Source: Litoribrevibacter albus (lineage in GTDB: Bacteria > Pseudomonadota > Gammaproteobacteria > Pseudomonadales > Litoribrevibacteraceae). From it: DNA of 64,000 bases. Under the pieces are notes generated by a model. The model ran no database searches, was not told the origin of the DNA, and saw nothing but the letters and a program-made list of their open reading frames with translations. A program made the translations under genes and the position numbers. This document shows positions 56,571 through 64,000 of the stretch, piece by piece (within the stretch, counting starts at the first letter, position 1; every line of letters begins with the position of its first letter). Where the stretch lies: NCBI RefSeq assembly GCF_030159995.1, contig NZ_BSNM01000016.1, positions 496,001 to 560,000 of the forward strand, given 5' to 3'.

Positions 56571-58460
56571 TTACGCGCTTTGCTTTACAACGAGATCACG
56601 TTTCTTCAAATACACCAACAACAAGGATATCGCCGCCGGAGTTACCCCGGAAATTCGAGACGCTTGAGCCAAAGTAGCCGGGCGAAGCGCCTGAAGCTTG
56701 GCTTTAATTTCGTTGGACAATCCCGAGATGCCTTCGTAATCGAAATCATCAGGTAGTTTGGTATTCTCATTCTTACGAAGACGTTCAATCTCTTCCTGCT
56801 GACGCGCGATGTAACCTTCGTATTTAATCTGAATCTCCACTTGTTCCGCTACTTGTGGATCATCCGTTACCGGCTCGCCTTTCAAATCAGCGGCATCACT
56901 GTAAGTAACTTCCGGGCGCTTGACCAAATCCATCAAGGAATACTCACGAGACAACGGATTTTTCAATTTTGGATTGATACGATCCGCTTCTGGGGTATCA
57001 GGCAATACCCAGGTGGATGCCAAACGCTGGTTTTCTTTTTCGATGTTTTCACGCTTCTCACTGAACACCGCCCAACGGTGATCATCCACTAAGCCCAATT
57101 TACGTCCTTCTTCGGTAAGACGAAGATCCGCATTATCTTCGCGCAATACCAGACGATATTCTGCGCGGCTGGTAAACATACGATAAGGCTCTTTGGTGCC
57201 TAAGGTGATCAGATCATCCACCAACACGCCAATATACGCTTGATCACGGCGTGGACTCCAGGCTTCTTTCTGCTGAGCACGCAATGATGCGTTTGCGCCC
57301 GCCAACAACCCTTGAGCCGCCGCTTCTTCATATCCGGTGGTACCGTTAATCTGGCCCGCAAAGAACAAACCATTGATGTGTTTGGTCTCTAAAGACGCTT
57401 TCAAATCCTGCGGATTAAAATAATCATACTCAATAGCGTACCCAGGACGAACGATGTGTGCGTTTTCAAAGCCTTTGATGGAATGAATCATTTGAATTTG
57501 AACATCAAACGGCAAACTGGTGGAGATACCATTAGGGTACAGTTCGTTGGTCGTTAATCCTTCCGGTTCAACAAACACCTGATGCTGATCACGATCCGCA
57601 AAGCGAACTACTTTGTCTTCAATGGACGGACAGTAACGTGGTCCGACGCCTTCGATCACACCTGCGTACATAGGTGAACGGTCCAAACCACCACGAATAA
57701 TGTCGTGGGTTTTTTCATTGGTGTAGGTGCTGTAACAGCAAATCTGTTGTGGATGCTGATCAACCGATCCTAAGTACGACATTACCGGTGTCGGAGTATC
57801 CCCCCATTGTTCGGTCATCACACTGAAATCAACCGTTCTACGATCAATACGTGCCGGTGTACCGGTTTTTAAACGATCGACGCGGAACGGTAATTCACGC
57901 AAACGTTTTGCTAACGCGATGGAAGGCGCATCACCTGCCCGTCCACCTGGGTGATTATCCAAACCAATATGGATTACTCCCCCAAGGAAGGTTCCCGTGG
58001 TGAGTACCACCGATGGCGCGAAGAATCGTACGCCCATGTTGGTCACCACACCTTCGACGGTCTCTCCGTTAACAATCAGATCATCGGCTGACTGTTGAAA
58101 AATTTGAAGATTTTCCTGGTTTTCCAGAATAGAACGGATGGCAGCTTTATACAGTTGACGATCGGCTTGTGCACGTGTGGCACGAACCGCAGGTCCTTTA
58201 CGAGAATTTAATACCCGAAATTGGATACCACCCAAATCAGTGGCTACAGCCATTGCCCCGCCTAAGGCATCCACTTCTTTCACTAAGTGACTTTTACCGA
58301 TACCGCCAATAGCTGGGTTACATGACATTTGTCCTAAGGTTTCAACATTATGAGTCAACAATAAAGTTTTACTGCCCATACGAGCGGCTGCTAATGCAGC
58401 TTCAGTACCAGCATGACCACCACCAACAACGATGACATCAAAACGTTCTGGAAAATCCAC
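56571..58460 (-). CDS. mnmG: tRNA uridine modification enzyme MnmG (GidA)
   Basis: This 629-residue FAD protein works with MnmE to place the carboxymethylaminomethyl group on wobble uridine of some tRNAs. The FAD motif [19 protein letters not shown] is at residue 11, [22 protein letters not shown] near 47 and [20 protein letters not shown] near 365. It is the first gene on one side of the candidate origin. Confidence 0.98.
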   Translation of the reverse strand: MDFPERFDVIVVGGGHAGTEAALAAARMGSKTLLLTHNVETLGQMSCNPAIGGIGKSHLVKEVDALGGAMAVATDLGGIQFRVLNSRKGPAVRATRAQADRQLYKAAIRSILENQENLQIFQQSADDLIVNGETVEGVVTNMGVRFFAPSVVLTTGTFLGGVIHIGLDNHPGGRAGDAPSIALAKRLRELPFRVDRLKTGTPARIDRRTVDFSVMTEQWGDTPTPVMSYLGSVDQHPQQICCYSTYTNEKTHDIIRGGLDRSPMYAGVIEGVGPRYCPSIEDKVVRFADRDQHQVFVEPEGLTTNELYPNGISTSLPFDVQIQMIHSIKGFENAHIVRPGYAIEYDYFNPQDLKASLETKHINGLFFAGQINGTTGYEEAAAQGLLAGANASLRAQQKEAWSPRRDQAYIGVLVDDLITLGTKEPYRMFTSRAEYRLVLREDNADLRLTEEGRKLGLVDDHRWAVFSEKRENIEKENQRLASTWVLPDTPEADRINPKLKNPLSREYSLMDLVKRPEVTYSDAADLKGEPVTDDPQVAEQVEIQIKYEGYIARQQEEIERLRKNENTKLPDDFDYEGISGLSNEIKAKLQALRPATLAQASRISGVTPAAISLLLVYLKKRDLVVKQSA

Positions 58461-58499
58461 GTAACTTACCTCAGGAACACTTGCGGGTATAAAAGACCA

Positions 58500-59080
58500 A
58501 GTTATTTAGTCAATTATGATTTGAAAAGTTGGCGCATTATATAGCAAGGTTAATAAATGACCAATTTAATTTATGTGATCTTAGAAAGAATTAAGATACC
58601 TATATTTCTTCTTTTATATATAAGTGTTTTATATATATTGTTTTTTAGTTGATATTTGTTATTTATTAAGGGCCTGTTTTCTGTTGATAAGTCACTTAAG
58701 CTACTAATATTAATAGAAATTATTGTTTTATAACTAGGCTTAAAAGCTCATCATAAGCAGTGCAAAGCTATGGTATAAGTCAATGAATAACTCTAGGCTT
58801 ATGCACATTACTGACTTTTCCACAAATCATCCCCTGTTCTGTGAATAACTTGTCCTGCTCTCTGCAAAGAGGTTGTTAACATTCATCAGATTCTTCAAGA
58901 ATCGTCCTTAGCTTGTGCATAAAATCACATGTATAGTTCAGTCAACTTTAAAATAATTGTCTAATGTGTTGAATTATAAAGGGAATGATAAAATATATTT
59001 TTGTGGATAAAAGTATGAATAACTTAATAGCACACAAGAATGGAAGGCAGGCAGCAAAAAAGCTGCCTGAACTGAGAAAA
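58500..59080. other. Candidate chromosomal origin oriC between mnmG and mnmE
   Basis: This gene-free gap of about 620 bp combines several DnaA boxes with a very AT-rich stretch. Boxes matching TTATNCACA are TTATGCACA (58799-58807, plus strand), and on the minus strand 58840-58848 (TGTGAATAA), 58914-58922 (TGTGCATAA) and 59002-59010 (TGTGGATAA, perfect consensus). TTTTCCACA at 58816-58824 is one base off. The AT-rich tract at about 58597-58668 is a plausible unwinding element. Nearby parAB, mnmG and rsmG are typical origin neighbours. dnaA itself is not in the window. Confidence 0.75.
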
Positions 59081-59082
59081 GA

Positions 59083-60456
59083 TTATTTACCGATGCAGAA
59101 ACTGCTGAAGATGCGGCCGAGAAGATCATCGGGTGTGAATTCCCCGGTAATTTCTGATAAATGATTTTGTGCATCTTTAAGATCTTCGGCGAGTAACTCC
59201 CCTGCTCCCATCATAATGAGCTGATCTAACCCTTTCTCAATGGCGCTCGCAGCACGTTCGAGCGCATCCAAATGACGGCGACGAGCGATGAAGCCCCCTT
59301 CGGTGGTTGTCTGGAAGCCCATACTTTGCTTCAGGTGATCCCGTAACAAGTCGATGCCTTGTTGCTGCTTTGCGGACAACCGAATGACGGTTTGCTGTTG
59401 CGTATTTTGGGTTAATTCGGAAGCCTCTCCGGATTGATCTATCTTGTTACGGATGATGGTAATGGGGATTCGGGTGGGTAGTTGATGCACTAATTCCGGC
59501 CAAATCGTTTCCGGGTCATCGGATTCGGTTTCAGTACTGTCGACCATCAGCAAGATGCGATCCGCTTTTTCAATTTCTTGCCAGGCGCGTTGAATACCAA
59601 TTTGCTCCACTTCATCCGGGCTTTCGCGCAGACCGGCGGTATCTATAATGTGTAGAGGCATACCGTCGATGTGGATATGTTCCCGTAAAACGTCGCGAGT
59701 GGTACCTGCGATGGAGGTGACAATTGCGCTGTCTTTACCGGATAGGGCATTTAATAACGAAGATTTGCCGGCATTCGGTCGTCCGGCAATGACTACTGTC
59801 ATGCCTTCACGCATTAACGCACCTTGATTTGCTTCGGCCTGGACATCCCATAAGCTTTGCTGAATGTCTCGTAAGTCACCTTCCACTTTTCCGTCGGCCA
59901 GAAAATCAATTTCCTCTTCCGGGAAATCAATGGCGGCTTCCACATAGATACGTAGTTGAATTAACGATTCCACCAATCCATTGACGCGTTTAGAAAATTC
60001 ACCCTGCAGTGATCGTAACGCACACTTCGCCGCTTGTTCGGAGGCGGAGTCAATCAGGTCCGCAATGGCCTCGGCCTGGGTTAAGTCCATCTTGTCGTTG
60101 AGGAAGGCTCGCTCAGAAAACTCGCCAGGATTGGCCATGCGCACACCGCTATTCACTATGGTGGATAGCAACATGTCCAAAATGACAGGGCCGCCGTGTC
60201 CTTGCAATTCCAGAACGTCTTCTCCGGTAAAGGAATTCGGGCCAGGAAAGAATAAAGCGATACCCTCATCGATCTGTTGACCTTCAATACTATAGAAAGG
60301 GCCGTAATGGGCGTATCTCGGTTTGAGCTCTTTCTGGGTCAATTGTTCTGAAAGGGCTTTGGCTTTCGGGCCTGAAATACGGATGATGCCGACGCCTCCT
60401 CGACCGGGGGCGGTGGCTTGTGCGGCGATGGTGTCTTCAGTGTAGAGTTTGGACAT
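59083..60456 (-). CDS. mnmE: tRNA modification GTPase MnmE
   Basis: This 457-residue GTPase partners MnmG. The N-terminal folate-binding domain has [14 protein letters not shown] and [20 protein letters not shown]-type [19 protein letters not shown]. The G domain carries [14 protein letters not shown] near residue 228, DTAGLRES and NKID. The C terminus ends FCIGK with the catalytic Cys. Normal length. Confidence 0.98.
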   Translation of the reverse strand: MSKLYTEDTIAAQATAPGRGGVGIIRISGPKAKALSEQLTQKELKPRYAHYGPFYSIEGQQIDEGIALFFPGPNSFTGEDVLELQGHGGPVILDMLLSTIVNSGVRMANPGEFSERAFLNDKMDLTQAEAIADLIDSASEQAAKCALRSLQGEFSKRVNGLVESLIQLRIYVEAAIDFPEEEIDFLADGKVEGDLRDIQQSLWDVQAEANQGALMREGMTVVIAGRPNAGKSSLLNALSGKDSAIVTSIAGTTRDVLREHIHIDGMPLHIIDTAGLRESPDEVEQIGIQRAWQEIEKADRILLMVDSTETESDDPETIWPELVHQLPTRIPITIIRNKIDQSGEASELTQNTQQQTVIRLSAKQQQGIDLLRDHLKQSMGFQTTTEGGFIARRRHLDALERAASAIEKGLDQLIMMGAGELLAEDLKDAQNHLSEITGEFTPDDLLGRIFSSFCIGK

Positions 60457-60523
60457 TGGTATGGTATCTTCGGATAGAGTCTTTAATGGTAGGTATTCTA
60501 TATCATTTTTGATGGGACAATAA

Positions 60524-60547
60524 AAAAGGCTCCCGAAGGAGCCTTTT
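60524..60547 (-). terminator. Terminator after yidC
   Basis: A perfect 10-bp stem AAAAGGCTCC / GGAGCCTTTT with a UUCG loop on the minus strand, then TTTTTTA, lies just after the yidC stop at 60563. It separates the rpmH-rnpA-yidC transcript from mnmE. Confidence 0.93.
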
Positions 60548-60562
60548 CAGCGGTTAATCCAA

Positions 60563-62233
60563 TTAACCGGCAATTTGTTTGTTGATGTACCACTGTTGGG
60601 CAATCGACAAGATGTTGTTCACCAACCAGTACAATACCAAACCAGCCGGGAAGAACATGAAGAAGAAGGTGAACATGATCGGCATCATCTTCATTACTTT
60701 CGCCTGAGTTGGGTCTGGCGGTGTTGGGTTCAGTGATGTTTGAATGAACATGGTCACACCCATCAGGATTGGTAGGATGAAGAACGGATCTTTCACAGAC
60801 AAGTCCATAATCCACAACATGAATGGCGCCTGACGGATCTCTACACTCTCCAGCAATACCCAGTACAAGGCAATAAATACCGGCATTTGAACCAGAATAG
60901 GTAAACAGCCACCCAGTGGATTGATCTTTTCTTTCTGGTACAGCGACATCATTTCCTGAGACATCTTCTGACGATCATCGCCATAACGCTCTTTCAGTTC
61001 TTGCAGCTTAGGAGCTACACGGCGCATGTTGGCCATTGAACGATAAGATGCAGCGGATAGCGGGAAGAACGCGGCCTTAATTACGATGGTTACCAGAATA
61101 ATTGCCAAGCCCCAGTTTTGAACCAAACCGTGGAAGATATTCAATAGCCAGAACAAAGGTTGAGCCACGAACCACAACCAACCGTAATCTACGGTTAGTT
61201 CGAGGCCATCGGAAATTTCACCTAAACGATCCTGAATTTTAGGGCCGGCATAGAATTGCAGACCAACCGTTTCACTCGCGCCAGGTGCAACACTGAAACG
61301 GTTACCCGTCATGCCAATGATGTAAAGCCCCTGATTCTTAAGAACACGAGTTTGATAGGTGTATTCTTCTTTTGAAACCGGCACCCAAGCACTTACGAAG
61401 TAGTGTTGAAGCATGCCTAACCAGCCGCCTGGGATCTTATCTTTGAAGTTGCCTTCATCCATGTCATCAAACGAAATTTTGGTATATGGCTGATCTTTGG
61501 TATAAAGCGCCGCACCTAGATAAGCTTGCATACCCATTGAGGTTCCCTTGCTTGGGTCCGGGCTTTTATCACGCTTGATCTGTGCAAAGACGTTAGCATT
61601 CCATTCAGTGTCGGTTTGGTTATCCACAATGTGTTCAACCTGAACCAAGTATTCACCACGGGTGAAGATATAACGCTTGGTGATCGAAATATTGTCTTTG
61701 GAATAGGTCAAATCAACACTCAGCGTGTCTTCGCCGTCTGCCAGACGGTATTCGTTCTCAGCCGTTTGGTAGACAGGACGGGTTTTGGATGACTTATCCG
61801 GACCATCTTTACCAATCAAACCGGATTGAGCGGTATAAGTACGAACGGCCGTTTGTTCCATCAGTCTCAGCGGTGTGTCTTTTTGCTCAAGAGATACAGG
61901 ATATTGCGGAAGTTGAACTTCAATGATATCGCCGCCCTGAGTATCAATCAGTATTTCCTGAGTGTCGGTGACAACTCGAATCACACGGCTGGTGCGTTCT
62001 TTGGTTTCATTGAGTGGCGTTGCTTCTGGTTCTTCAACCACTGTTGGCACATCACTGTTGTGTTCTGTTACCGTATCTTCTGCTGGTAAGGCTGTTGAGG
62101 TATCTGCAACCACCGCAGATGAGGAAACTTGCTGGGTTTGAGCAGGTTGTCCATAGTCTTCATTCCACTGGAGAACCAGCATATACGAGACAATGGCTAA
62201 ACCCAGAACCAATGCGATTCTTTGAAAATCCAT
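60563..62233 (-). CDS. yidC: Membrane protein insertase YidC
   Basis: This 556-residue insertase begins MDFQRIALVLGLAIVSYMLV at 62233; the longer reading is not used. A membrane anchor is followed by a Thr/Glu-rich linker, a large periplasmic beta domain (about 70-340) and five C-terminal membrane helices, with the conserved cytoplasmic loop containing LQELKERYGDDRQKMSQEMM. The hydrophilic groove Arg is in FFPLSAASYRSMANMR. No yidD gene lies between it and rnpA. Confidence 0.97.
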   Translation of the reverse strand: MDFQRIALVLGLAIVSYMLVLQWNEDYGQPAQTQQVSSSAVVADTSTALPAEDTVTEHNSDVPTVVEEPEATPLNETKERTSRVIRVVTDTQEILIDTQGGDIIEVQLPQYPVSLEQKDTPLRLMEQTAVRTYTAQSGLIGKDGPDKSSKTRPVYQTAENEYRLADGEDTLSVDLTYSKDNISITKRYIFTRGEYLVQVEHIVDNQTDTEWNANVFAQIKRDKSPDPSKGTSMGMQAYLGAALYTKDQPYTKISFDDMDEGNFKDKIPGGWLGMLQHYFVSAWVPVSKEEYTYQTRVLKNQGLYIIGMTGNRFSVAPGASETVGLQFYAGPKIQDRLGEISDGLELTVDYGWLWFVAQPLFWLLNIFHGLVQNWGLAIILVTIVIKAAFFPLSAASYRSMANMRRVAPKLQELKERYGDDRQKMSQEMMSLYQKEKINPLGGCLPILVQMPVFIALYWVLLESVEIRQAPFMLWIMDLSVKDPFFILPILMGVTMFIQTSLNPTPPDPTQAKVMKMMPIMFTFFFMFFPAGLVLYWLVNNILSIAQQWYINKQIAG

Positions 62234-62412
62234 AATGTAGGCCAAACTTCTGTTGTCTATGAGTTCGTGAAAGCAGTTGGACACTCTTTAGTAGTTACAA
62301 ACAACTTAGTAATACAAACAGTGCAATCGCTTTCGATGAAAAGCGCACATTTTATTCATTTGTCACACGAAGAGCCAGAAATAAGGTAAGAAATCCGGAG
62401 ATTGGCTAAAAA

Positions 62413-62796
62413 TTAATCGTGTTTGTCTGATTTCAGCGCTTTCTTGTGTTGCTCTGACAGCTTATGCCAAGCGTAGTTACAGAATTTGGTGATGGCGAGA
62501 TTTTCTTTGGTACCTAATCCAGGACGAGCAATAAAGACGATGTCGACGCTAGGTAATTTGTGTTGATTGAGGCGGTAGTTGTCTCGCATAACACGTTTAA
62601 TGCGATTTCGATCAACTGCAAGTTTGACTTTCTTTTTGGCGATGACAAAGCCAAGTCGAGGATGAGAGAGAGAATTTGGAGTGGCGATGAAAACGCCGAG
62701 GGGACCAGAAACTTTGAACTGAGAGTGGCTAAAGACCTGGTTATAGTCCCTTCCGGTTAAGAGTCTTAACTGTTTGGGATAACTATAACCAGACAT
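62413..62796 (-). CDS. rnpA: Ribonuclease P protein component
   Basis: This 127-residue basic protein assists the RNase P RNA in tRNA 5' processing. The signature is LGFVIAKKKVKLAVDRNRIKRVMRDNYR near residue 48, containing the RNR box. It starts 17 bases after rpmH, the universal arrangement. Confidence 0.97.
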   Translation of the reverse strand: MSGYSYPKQLRLLTGRDYNQVFSHSQFKVSGPLGVFIATPNSLSHPRLGFVIAKKKVKLAVDRNRIKRVMRDNYRLNQHKLPSVDIVFIARPGLGTKENLAITKFCNYAWHKLSEQHKKALKSDKHD

Positions 62797-62813
62797 GTAA
62801 GCAAAAACTGTAA

Positions 62814-62948
62814 TTAAACAGTTAGAGACTTACGACCTTTAGCGCGACGAGCTGCAAGGACTTTACGGCCGTTTGCAGTTGCCATACGTGCACGGAAACC
62901 GTGGGTACGCTTACGCTTTAGTACTGATGGTTGAAAAGTTCTTTTCAT
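62814..62948 (-). CDS. rpmH: Ribosomal protein L34
   Basis: This 44-residue protein begins [20 protein letters not shown] and continues [20 protein letters not shown], a complete L34. It is shorter than most automatic length cut-offs. Unlike in many relatives, dnaA does not diverge from it; a thioesterase-like gene lies upstream on the same strand. Confidence 0.98.
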   Translation of the reverse strand: MKRTFQPSVLKRKRTHGFRARMATANGRKVLAARRAKGRKSLTV

Positions 62949-63089
62949 AGCTAGCTACCTATTTAAGGCAAATTTAATGTATACATTTCAAATTTGAGGG
63001 CGTGAATTCTAGAGAAAACTGAACAAAGAGGCAAGTAGGGATTAAAAAATATTCAATATCTCTGATAAAAAGTCTTCAAAGGCATCGAA

Positions 63090-63533
63090 TCAGGACTGAA
63101 TTAATGCGTAGGTTCCCTCTAGACGACAGCCCGGCCCTTTGTCTGTTTTTACTTCAATTTCAACGGTTAAGCGCGCTTTGCCCTTTTCTTTATACGTCTC
63201 GATAAACTGATTGAACTGAGCTTGGTCCATTTTTGCTTGAGCGACCAAATCGGTTGCTACCGGCTTTTGGTAGACAATGTGCGCTTCTGCAATCACTAGA
63301 TCGCCTTGCGGTAACCACTGATCGCTGACCTGAGTATGGATTAAACTCCAGCCGGTCAGTAACGCCAAGGAAGATAAACTGCCGCCAAATGCGGTACCGT
63401 GCATATTACTGTTATTACTTAACGGGGCTTTCAGGGTAAGTGAGTGCTTACCTATGTCAATCACTTCGACGCCCATTGCCTTGGCAAGAGGAATGTTGTC
63501 GTAAAGGTATTCTTTGATTTTTTCTTTATTCAT
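63090..63533 (-). CDS. Thioesterase-like protein (YiiD C-terminal family)
   Basis: This 147-residue hotdog-fold protein resembles the thioesterase domain found at the C terminus of YiiD. NNSNMHGTAFGGSLSSLALLTGWSLI near residue 40 contains the characteristic HGTAFGGS turn, and AEAHIVYQKPVATDLVAQA near 83 is a typical central strand. The substrate, probably an acyl-CoA, cannot be assigned. It is separated from rpmH by 140 bp. Confidence 0.8.
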   Translation of the reverse strand: MNKEKIKEYLYDNIPLAKAMGVEVIDIGKHSLTLKAPLSNNSNMHGTAFGGSLSSLALLTGWSLIHTQVSDQWLPQGDLVIAEAHIVYQKPVATDLVAQAKMDQAQFNQFIETYKEKGKARLTVEIEVKTDKGPGCRLEGTYALIQS

Positions 63534-63614
63534 GTGTACCTGCCTTTAGTGTGTTGGCAAGTATATCGATAACTGAGGCAATAACGAAATGATGCTGCTC
63601 AGGATATGTAATTT

Positions 63615-64000
63615 TTAATCCGGAGAGGTCACCGTTGCCATCACTATGCCCATTTCAACCCACAGTGTTACTTGATAGCCGTTGAGGTAGTGAGTGATGG
63701 CTTGCTCGCCTTTTTCTATGTCTGGTAAGCCACTGAAGGTTTCCGGACTGTAAGCCGTTTGATACAGGGTGGTGACTTCATCCTGTTGATTTTTATAACG
63801 AATTTGTACCGCATTGAGACTGCCGATGGAGCAATATCGGCCACCGATTAATTGGCCGTTCGGAGTAAAATAATGAGAAAGATACGGACGGAAATCGAGC
63901 ATGGAAAAATACTTTACCAGCTCTTCGAAGCGATCGGTTTTAATTTCCAGCGGTTTCAGTTTTCGATGATTGAAGATGATTTCTTCTGCGATATCACGTA
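63615..64000 (-). CDS. C-terminal part of an anti-sigma-factor-like protein (cut by window edge)
   Basis: The frame remains open upstream of the ATG at 63902 to the window end, giving at least 127 residues. The visible part matches the periplasmic domain of RskA/RsiW-type transmembrane anti-sigma factors: an N-terminal helix EIIFNHRKLKPLEIKTDRFE with the following LVKYFS, then RPYLSHYFTPNGQLIGGRYCSI, a strand with AVQIRYKN, and the closing TLWVEMGIVMATVTS. If so, the missing N terminus would hold the sigma-binding domain and a membrane helix, and an ECF sigma gene may lie just outside. The assignment rests on pattern memory of the family. Confidence 0.5.
   Translation of the reverse strand, partial: RDIAEEIIFNHRKLKPLEIKTDRFEELVKYFSMLDFRPYLSHYFTPNGQLIGGRYCSIGSLNAVQIRYKNQQDEVTTLYQTAYSPETFSGLPDIEKGEQAITHYLNGYQVTLWVEMGIVMATVTSPD

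Noticed and set aside
58974-59174. 66-residue frame in the mnmE-oriC junction
   Set aside because: Overlaps the mnmE end out of frame and has no ribosome-binding site.

Overview
The window looks like chromosomal DNA from a marine gammaproteobacterium, Oceanospirillales- or Marinobacter-like. The evidence is the gammaproteobacterial order rpmH-rnpA-yidC-mnmE-mnmG-rsmG-parA-parB-atpIBEFHAGDC-glmU-glmS, moderate base composition, a petrobactin-type siderophore cluster and a full type VI secretion system (T6SS). I cannot fix the genus from sequence alone. No tRNA, rRNA, CRISPR array or insertion sequence was seen.

Region 1 (1-7.76 kb, + strand) is a compact asb-like operon. It has two NIS synthetases (asbA, asbB), an aryl-AMP ligase (asbC), a carrier protein fused to the AsbE acyltransferase (asbDE), and a 3-dehydroshikimate dehydratase (asbF). 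Together these would make 3,4-dihydroxybenzoate and attach it to a citrate-spermidine backbone, as in petrobactin.

Region 2 (8.0-37.3 kb) is the T6SS. A spike module on the + strand (vgrG, a DUF6931 protein, PAAR) faces a long minus-strand cluster that starts at tssA. Reading down that strand the order is tssA, hcp, tssB, tssC, a second tssC-like gene, tssE, tssF, tssG, clpV, a periplasmic binding protein, an FHA protein, tssJ, tssK, tssL, tssM, a Ser/Thr kinase, a second binding protein, a sensor-MFS fusion, a candidate effector and a candidate immunity gene. All core components are present. The two binding proteins and the sensor-MFS protein next to the kinase and FHA gene look like an unusual input module. 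Several genes start at TTG or GTG, and TssM has lost its Walker A motif.

Region 3 (37.3-43.2 kb) is mixed. It holds an AT-rich gap, an unknown soluble protein, an exported coiled-coil protein, an arylamine N-acetyltransferase, a Na+/H+ antiporter and a DMT exporter.

Region 4 (43.3-63.0 kb, all minus strand) is the origin-proximal housekeeping block: glmS, glmU, the whole F1Fo ATP synthase operon with a good sigma70 promoter, parB, parA, rsmG, mnmG, a likely oriC with several DnaA boxes, mnmE, yidC, rnpA and rpmH. dnaA is not beside rpmH and yidD is missing between rnpA and yidC. The end of the window holds a thioesterase-like gene and part of an anti-sigma-factor-like gene.

A trait running through the window is short in-frame tandem duplication (12-, 15- or 18-nt units) in linkers and tails of otherwise ordinary proteins, with matching short tandem repeats in several intergenic gaps.
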